From Heterobasidion occidentale (Eukaryota > Basidiomycota > Agaricomycetes > Russulales > Bondarzewiaceae), in contig JBCAQO010000006.1 of the NCBI GenBank assembly GCA_039111635.1, positions 2,666,001-2,730,000 of the forward strand: 64,000 bases of DNA, read 5' to 3'. The notes under the pieces are model-generated. The model saw only the letters and a program-made list of their open reading frames with translations. It was not told the origin of the DNA and ran no database searches. Position 1 is the first letter of the stretch, and each line of letters starts with the position of its first letter. Below, piece after piece: positions 56,474 to 64,000 of this stretch. The translations under genes and the position numbers were made by a program.

Positions 56474-58651
56474 TCATAAGTCGGCGCTGATGCTCTCCAG
56501 CAACATTCTCGCGTTTTCGGACCTCGGCCTTATGATACAAGGGAACGGGACAGGGTGCCTTTGGGAAGTAAAGAAACAACCTTAGATGAAGAATATGAGA
56601 AGGAGGTGGGAGACACGAACGAAATGGCACCGGACGTAAAGTCCAGGTTCTGAGCCGCTTTCTCATCAGCTGGAGAAATCGAGTACACGGCCAAGCATTG
56701 AGCGACCAGAAGCCAGAGCGATGTCTCAGCAAAATTCTTTCCTGGGCACGACCTGCATTCCCCAGGCGAAATATGAGATTCAGAAAGATCAGAGAATGAG
56801 CCTCTGATCAAGATGTGGGCGACTCGCACCGCCTGCCAAATCCAAACGCAATTCGTGAAGGATCATTGGTGCTGCAGTCAAGTCGACCAGCGCGAAGATA
56901 TCGTTCAGGGTCAAATACGGACGGGTCGGGATACATCTTTGGGTCGTGTAACATCCCCCTGTGTTGAGTTTACGAAGGTAGATGGTCACCTCGACCGCGG
57001 GATGGTCAAGTTGGCGAATACATACCAGATATTTCCCACGACGATGCTTCCAGCCGGGATCCGGTACCCGATGTATTCGTCGTCCTTCGTCGTCATGTGT
57101 GGAAGGCCTAGTAGAAATTTGAACATTCCTTCAACCTCGGTGACCGCATAGCAGACTTGCCTGTAGGAGAAGGCGGGTGCCATCGTAATACTTCTTTTAA
57201 CACCGCGGTAACATAAGGAAGCTCGCCCTGGTCGACGTAGTTCGGTAGGCGATCTGAGCCAACGACGCGATCAATTTCGGCTTGTGCTTTCTTTTGCACG
57301 TCCGGATAAAGGGCCATCGTAAGAAAAAATACTACTGCTGCCGCGACAGTCTTGAAAGCATATATGAGAGAGGAAAGTGGCGTAGATAAAGTATGAAGCT
57401 CACTGTATCGGAAGCAGCTGGTGGGGGTGGTGAGCAAGAACATGATACTATTTAATTTGAACTCACCTCCATACGCCACGGCTGCACATTGGCGTATCAT
57501 CTTCTCCTGTTCCGCACTGTCGTCTTCCTGCAACAAGATTGACGTGAAGGATGGCCTGACGTCTCTTGTGACCTGCGATAGAGATTAGCAAAGCTTGAGC
57601 GCTTTGAATTGTATCACAGTAGGTGTGATGCCTTACCAAAGAAGCCTTGACCCTCTCGAACGGTACATCCTGGAGATCGCGTATGTCTTTCTGCCATTGC
57701 CGGAGCCGACGAGACAGATTCTCTCCTCCAAGCCATGTTGGAAGAGATTGCACTTTTCTTATGTTTAGCTAATGACATGCGAGCGACCAACGAGATACAC
57801 TTACATATAGGGATTGGATTGAGAACCCACATGGCAGGACTGATTGCGACCGAGGTAGCGTCCATGACGGCTTCGGCGATTCGGATCAAAGGATCTTCGC
57901 GAGAAGTAACCGTGACGCCGTAGGTTACATCAAGGATCACTTGTCCGGCGTGTCTTTGGGGATCGGTGAAAAATTAGCACAAACGGATGGTTTCCCGCTC
58001 CGGTACAAGCTGCTCACAGTCTCAGGTGATTCGCAAAGTTCGCAGGGTCGCGTAGCAGGTTTCTGAGTAAAGTCGAAACAGAAGCACGAAAGGCGTGCTC
58101 GAATGTGTGAACTGTATTCTTATTATACTGGTTGGAAAAGAGACGCCGATTCGTCTTCCATTGCTGTCCAAAAGCCATAAATCCAAAATTGAATTCGTGA
58201 TCGATCCTGATGAGGGGTCAGGTGAGTGAAAACAAAATTTGGATGATACTGAGCGCGTACAAGTCGATCAGAGGGAAACGTGGGCGATCAGAGTACGTAG
58301 TGGATCGATCATCAAGGAGTTCTGTGGTAGCTTCGAAAGAGTTCAAAATGATCATAGGCCGGCCCACAAGTCTGACGAAAACAATATCCCCTGGTGGAGA
58401 ATTGAACCATGAGATCAACGTTCAGCCGAAAACCACGACATACCATAGGCTTTGTGCCAGCGAGAGAAAGTCTCCCATTCTCGTTTTCGTGGCATGTCCA
58501 AGACATTTCCAAGGAGAGGCAAAGGATTGGGACCCGGAGGAAGTGGAAGTGGCGAAGCAGGGCCTGGTCCTTGACGGCGACGAAAGAAAAGCCAGCAAGA
58601 CAAAGATAGTACGGCAGCGGAGGTCAGCGCAGCGAGGGTCAAATGATTCAT
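56474..58651 (-). CDS. Cytochrome P450, copy 2, intact
   Basis: Twelve exons from ATG 58651 down: 58444-58651, 58261-58390, 58018-58206, 57805-57953, 57637-57752, 57467-57572, 57404-57417, 57161-57350, 57026-57107, 56830-56958, 56621-56752, 56474-56558; 509 aa. Membrane anchor (TSAAVLSLSCWLFF), hinge LPPGPNPLPLLGN, the WxxxR region of the C-helix, I-helix block ASDTTVAAAVVFF, ExxR in KEVLRWHPP, and heme motif FGFGRRSCPGKNF. The intron after PPSPT begins GCAAGT, a GC-AG intron shared at the same place by copy 1. It should be an ER-anchored class II monooxygenase that takes electrons from NADPH-P450 reductase. It is of the mushroom-expanded type often annotated as O-methylsterigmatocystin oxidoreductase-like; the substrate is unknown. 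Divergent from the UbiA gene. Confidence 0.94.
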
Positions 58652-59370
58652 CTGAGCTGATGGAACTCCCAAGTTCCGACCTCAGTACTTATCTGACGGA
58701 CGTGTCAGAGCGGCCATAAGCACATTCGATGGGGAAGCGCGTCCAATTTTGAAACAAACGCGCTGCGTGGGTTCGGCGGCGAGAAGTTGGCGAGGAATGT
58801 TGGAGATTTTGAGATCTAGCAGGGTTGATTCTCGGCGCTTGCCGGCAGACGCTCTCTGTCATCGGCGCCTGGGAGCGCCTGAGAGCGTTTGCTCTCAGAA
58901 AACGACTATCATCAAGTCTCCTTCTTGATTCCTGCCTGTTTCTGCAATCCTTGGATCACGGAACGAAGGCAAGAGTCGACCTACTCTTCTGATGGAATAC
59001 ACAGACGCCAATCAGCTCTGCGGCATTGTACTTCGGCCTTTCATCATGTCTCCGTACTCTCTTGCTTCACGAGGACATGTAACGGTCCGATGCAGCCAGC
59101 GCTCTCGAACGTCTTCATCGCTCATATTGCGAGGAGACAATCATCTATCTAGGAAATATTGTCTCGATAAGGCCTCTTTCTCCTGTTCTGCGCTATCTAT
59201 CGCCCTAGCCCGCCCAGCACGGCCGTCCACAATGAGATTTATGTAGAAAGTTATCAAGTTACCGAAAACCCTCTCGGGTTCAATCATAGTACCCTTCTCC
59301 CTCTCTCATAAAGCAGTCCTGTGGTTGCAGGTGAAGTACCGTATCTCACAAGGTTGATCCTGAACCGACG
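58652..59370. promoter_or_regulatory. Divergent promoter between P450 copy 2 and the UbiA gene
   Basis: 719 bp between two head-to-head ATGs, so co-regulation of the two genes is plausible. No specific factor site was identified. CTCTGTCATCGGCGCC/GGAGCGCCTGAGAGCG near 58850-58890 forms a loose GC-rich palindrome. Confidence 0.45.
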
Positions 59371-60411
59371 ATGCTCTCTCAGCCAACCACTTTCATAGTT
59401 GAGGCCTTGTATACAGCCTTTCTCTTCACAAAATCTGACATCAAGACGACAGTCATACCAATAGTATGTATTCTCTTTTTTTCGAGTATTTGGCGGTTTG
59501 ATCGTCTGCTCACGCTCCTGAGTAGACATCCTTTGCGGCTGCAGCTGCACCGCTGGGTGGGTTGGCTCGTCTGCCTCAATCCGTGTTTTGGATCTGGCTT
59601 CACCTCCTGCAATTCGATGTATCGAACCAAACGCTCAGCCCGGAGGAGGACGAGGTCAACAAACAGGATCGCCCTTTACCGTCCAAGCGCATCGCGCTTC
59701 GAAATGCCATTTTCCTGAGATGGGTCCTGATCCCTGCATGCTGGGCTTTGTCGGCGTTCTACAGCCGCGAGGTTCTTTGGGCGAGCATGTCACTAGTGCT
59801 GTTTACAGTCATATACAATGAGTGTTCAGCCCACGCCGGACATTGGCTCGTCCGAAACGTGGTGAATGCCGCTGGGTTTGCTTCGTTTGAGGCAGGAGCC
59901 ACTCTCATCGCAGGTGAGCTATATTCCCCTTCTTGATCAACGTGGCTTGAACTGATATTTGTCAGGTCCTGATCCTCATACACTCGACACAACCGCTATC
60001 ATTGCTATCTGTTGTAGCGCGGGTATATTTGCCACAACTATCCATAGCCAGGATTTCAAGGATAGGGACGGCGACAAGGCCATAGGTCGCCATACGATTC
60101 CCATTGTCGCCCCAGCCATCGCGCGGTATACGGTCGTTATACCACTTTTATTGTGGTCTGCATTCCTCTCGAATTTGTGGCAACTCGACGTCGTAGCCAG
60201 CTGCGGACTCTTGGTCGTGGCGTTATTCGTTGGCGTCCGGTTTGTAATGTTCACTACCATTGCCGCTGATCAAGTGTCATTCTATTGGTACAACGTAAGT
60301 TATGAGAGTCGTTGTTTATGATTAGGCCATGCTCACGACAATGTGATCCAGGTCTGGCTTTCACTTGCACATGTGCTTCCGGGATACTATAGGTTCTACG
60401 GAAAGGTTTGA
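59371..60411 (+). CDS. UbiA-family membrane prenyltransferase / terpene cyclase
   Basis: Exons 59371-59463, 59526-59913, 59966-60294 and 60352-60411, 289 aa. It is mostly transmembrane, with the two Asp-rich loops of the family: VNKQDRPLPSKR (first motif, reduced from NDxxDxxxD) and QDFKDRDGDKAIGR (second motif). The N-terminal SDIKTTVIPI and the block FWIWLHLLQFDVSNQTLS are what I remember of fungal UbiA-like proteins. Known relatives either transfer an isoprenyl group to an aromatic acceptor or cyclise farnesyl diphosphate in the ER membrane; which applies here cannot be decided. It sits beside a P450 and an adenylation gene, as in meroterpenoid or terpenoid clusters. Confidence 0.88.
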
Positions 60412-62794
60412 TGGATGACATCCAACTCGAAAGCCTGATATCTATAACAAGGGATAGGTTTGGGACGATCTTTACTGGGATGATAGGATTGAGAAAGTCG
60501 CAGGGAGATGTATGATTACGAACAACCGAGTCTACTGTTGAATCAGGCTCGTTGCCTTTTTGATTGTTTTCTGTCACGTACGCTGAGCAGCCCACAATTT
60601 GGAACTTTCAAAAGGAGAGGCACAATCTCCGAATGAGATCACGAGTCAAGCATAAGTGGCGAAGGTGAATAAAGCCTTGATGCCCTTATAGCATATAACG
60701 GAATCTCTAACACCTCTTTGAGTCATGTACACCCATAAAATAAACCAGTTTGAGAGCAGTACATAAGGGAAAAATAAGCCTTGGCATGCAGTCGCGGCGT
60801 GACTCTCCACGCCATGGTTTTTACCGATAGTCTCATGTTCGCGCAATTGTTCTCATAGGCAGATTCATAGCCATTACGCCTTGCATTCGAATGAGCACGA
60901 AAAAGGCGAAGATCGAGTGTACTGTATCCGAAGTTTAGTACTATGTATGCCTCCTCCAGATATGGGTGTTCATACTCCATGATAATGACGGAGAATCCAG
61001 CCGAGACTATTGTCATCATGAGTTCAATGAGCGAGAGACTGATGAGAGACGATACAAAGTCTGCAATGGAACCAGATACAGTAGGACATTGGCATTCGCA
61101 ATATCGAGCATAGGGAACGCATAAGACATGCTCAGAGAGAGCTAAAGATATCAAGTCAATCTTCGTAGCACGCGCAAGTAGCAAAGTTTCCCGTACATGG
61201 CCGCATCTGCCCCATCCTGCGCCTAGACGGACTGTGCGTCCGGGATTATTCTATACTTGGTCTCCGAAGGAAAGCGCAAACGGAACTGAAGGCGTCAATG
61301 CTAGAGAAACGAACAGGCTATGACAAGTAAGACAGGTAGCGTTCAGACTATGCAAAATAATGAGCTGCAAGGCGTGCAAGAAAGGACATCGAAGATGGCG
61401 CATTAGTTACACCAAATCCATCTGATCAGCATGTGATCACATTACAGGGGCAGGCTGATGATTTCGAACGTTTGGAGCTCAGAAAGGACTTGCTATGTAG
61501 ATCGAAGATGAACACGAGGTCGTTCGGGCAATTGTATAGACAACAGGTCACCTACAACAGGCCAATGTACACACGGTCTCCTATCATGTCCTATCAGTTC
61601 GCAGAGTGGTCAGTCAACAAAGTTTGATCACAGCCAGAGGCCCTTTGTGTACGAGATCAGATGATGGATCGCATTGGAGTACTCCATGAAGCATTCGACC
61701 TTCTGTACCACATGTGGGGAGGACTGCACCGGTCTGGGGAAGGCGATTTATGAACTTTCTCATCGGAGTTCGCGACTCCTGCAAGTACATCAGAAGTTGG
61801 TGACTATTCTCAGAACAGAAGAACGTGGAGCTCTCAGCAAACCCAAGTTTGTCAAAGAACAGAACCATCGCATACGCGAATGAGCAACTGTATGGAGGCA
61901 ATCAAAGCGCTGATTGTACGGCGTGAGCTCGATAAGTCCGGCAGATGTTGGATGGGATTCTGTACGAAGACAACGATGTTATAACTTATACTGGTTCACG
62001 GGTAGACACACCGCTGCTTCTGTAGACGGTCCCATCGGCGTTGCGTGATGCAGGCCCAACACCTCGAGCACATGTAGAGCGAGGAACTAGATACATACGG
62101 TTGTGAATATGTAGAATTCAAAGTGTTTAGCTTGTGTCCTGAGCAACAATCCAGTTTAGATTGCGCACCTTGTTTCTTATATGTCCTCGGGTATTCCTGC
62201 AACATAGTGTGAAGGATGTTCAAGTTCCAAAAGCAAATTGGGAGTTCTATGAGGAAAGCAGTTTATCCGAGTATCGTAGATCATTAGCATTTCTCAAGTC
62301 GTCAGAATCAAGAATTTACGCCTGGAGCCGAGCGGTCAGGTTATTGACTGGTTATTGCTGTTTATTGACGTTTGCTTACCTCGGGAAATGTCGGAGTAGG
62401 TCGGCACGTCAAGTCGGCACATCATTCCCAGAAGGTTGGCGTCTCACCTCCGGCACAGACTTGCCACTGTGAAGGTGACTGCGCCGTGTACCAACATACT
62501 ACGATGCCTAGAAAAGCTTCCAAGGAAGGTAAGAGCTCGCTCTCGACCTCTTACAAGAATCAGACATACGATGAACGGGCTCCGATGCTAGTGACGCCTG
62601 AGTGCCCTACTCGCCTCCATTCGACAATCGAGTTTCCAATGGGAGCAGACAGATGCTGCACTCATGGTTCGTTTCTGGACGCTTGAGTCGCCCCACTCTA
62701 CGCCGATATGCCGGATACGATATGCGTGACTGTGATTGTATGCGCCTCTTAAACCTTCACTCTAGCGACCACGAACCCAACTCAGTCAGGTATC
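60412..62794. other. Interval without a supported gene
   Basis: A minus-strand ORF at 60723-61184 has hydrophobic stretches (FVSSLISLSLIELMMTIVSA) and may be an exon or remnant of a membrane protein, but nothing could be assembled. The last ~200 bp are the promoter side of the adenylation gene. Confidence 0.4.
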
Positions 62795-64000
62795 ATGTCG
62801 TCTGCCGGATCCTACCACACCCTTCAAGCCGTCAACTCCGTTTCTTTTCAAATCTCTCAAGAATTCTTAGCATGCCAGACTCCTCTCCCTGTCCTTTGGG
62901 ACTTCCATTTAGACCATTCACCTGACCATCCATTGTTTGTCTTCGAGCGCTCATCTGGCTGTATCGAGAACATTTCTTGGTCTACGGGTGTGCAAGCGAT
63001 GCACCGTGCGTCGCGTTCACTCAAAAAGGCGGTACCTGATGCATTTGATTCTGGGAAACCCCACAGACCCGTCATTGGGATACTTGCCTTCAAAGGTATG
63101 CTGCTCGTCATTCTAATTGAGATTCATCATCTAAATTGTTCTTCTTTCGAAGATATCCCTACGTCTTGGGCCTTGATCACTGGTGTCATGCGCCTGGGAG
63201 CGACAGCTTTTCTTATATCACCTCGAAATTCCGCTGTCGCGGTGGCGAATATGTTGAAAGGAGCTAATTGCTACGTCGTGATAATGAACACCGATACAGT
63301 CATCTCTGATCTGGTCCATGGCGCCTCTGCTCTGCTCGAAAAGAAACACGAGCTCACCCTCGTAGAGGCTCCATCGTTTCAGGAGCTCTATCTGGCGGAC
63401 GCCGCTTCCTTCAAGCGCCTCCCGCCGTGTCAAGGGATCGAGATGGAAGTGCCTGCGCTCATCCTACATTCCTCTGGTATGGAATCCATACACTCATTAT
63501 AGGTGCTTGGCTGATATTTCGAACAGGGTCCACCTCTTTCCCAAAATTGGTCATCTCATCCCATAGGACTTTAGTCAACTGGAGTCTGATTCCGTGTGAG
63601 TCATCTGCGATTTTGCATACGGATCATTTGAAGCTACATAGGGTAATCGCTCTCTATTATCGATACAGATTTCGGCGACAAGGATCTATGCGGATATGTC
63701 TGTGGCGCCAACTCGCTCCCTGTATACCGTCAGTGCTCTTTTAATTTTTCTCAAAGATCGTCTTCCAACTTTGGGGTTTTTCCTAGACAGCATGGGCTTG
63801 ACTATGTATCTCATGCTCCCAGTGCGTTATTGTTATCTGGTTTCGACTCTCATATTTTATCTAAGTTACTTTGCTCACGTCACCAACTCTTCAGAGTGCC
63901 GCAGGGCAAGTCAGCGTCATTTACAGCCCATATGATACACCGAGCCATCCTGCGGCAGACACTGTCCTCTCAACATCACTCGCGTGCTCAGCAAACTATA
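62795..64000 (+). CDS. NRPS-like adenylating enzyme (AMP-binding), 5' part only
   Basis: Cut by the window end. Exons 62795-63095, 63153-63476, 63527-63595, 63669-63728, 63787-63821 and 63895 to at least 64000, all in phase. The A3-type core motif HSSGSTSFPK is formed across the 63476/63527 junction, followed by LVISSHRTLVNW, FGDKDLCGYV and LPVYHSMGL. The preceding SWALITGVMRLGATAFLISPRNS is the usual ANL-superfamily region. The pattern matches fungal NRPS-like proteins (A-domain plus thiolation and reductase or thioesterase) rather than simple acyl-CoA ligases, but the downstream domains are outside the window. It should activate a carboxylic acid as an adenylate. Confidence 0.88.

Overview
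The window is nuclear DNA of a filamentous basidiomycete, very probably an Agaricomycete. Nearly every gene is cut by many 45-70 nt GT-AG introns, several exons are below 15 nt, and the gene set is typical of mushrooms: an expanded-type G-alpha, DUF6534 and UbiA membrane proteins, paralogous P450s, and KDZ and Tnp2 (CACTA-type) transposons. All gene models were spliced by hand from the sequence and checked for phase consistency and for fit to remembered family motifs. No database search was run.

Layout. 0.2-1.9 kb: a membrane-anchored PC-esterase/Cas1-like protein. 4.9-7.3 kb: a G-protein alpha subunit lacking the catalytic Gln. 7.9-10.5 kb: the ribosome-biogenesis GTPase NOG1, with a reading-frame break. 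11.4-15.3 kb (-): an aminopeptidase P with a ~320-residue disordered N-terminal extension. 15.57-22.56 kb: a 7 kb KDZ transposon with ~610 bp terminal inverted repeats and a perfect 8 bp target duplication. 25.2-29.1 kb: a sugar transporter in 27 exons, two of them 5 and 8 nt long. 29.6-31.2 kb: a second PC-esterase paralog. 32.1-34.6 kb (-): a gene built of 17 tandemly repeated, phase-1 exons, each encoding one copy of a charged ~21-residue repeat behind a possible signal peptide. 36.2-38.0 kb (-): a DUF6534 membrane protein.

39.8-64.0 kb looks like a specialised-metabolism cluster: MFS transporter (ACS type), P450, MFS transporter (monocarboxylate type), second P450, UbiA-family prenyltransferase/cyclase, and an NRPS-like adenylation gene cut by the window edge. 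A 7.7 kb Tnp2 (CACTA-type) transposon sits in the divergent promoter between the first P450 and the second transporter. The first transporter and first P450 carry single-base deletions. The second P450, the second transporter and the UbiA gene are intact.

The most unusual locus is the repeated-exon gene at 32.1-34.6 kb. Its exons are conserved while the introns between them have diverged, all introns share one phase, and each repeat carries an RRR site. This fits a Kex2-type repeat-peptide precursor, but the product is unknown. Small reading-frame breaks recur in several genes (NOG1, MFS, P450, both transposases) and could be decay or consensus error. I recognised no rRNA, tRNA or CRISPR features.
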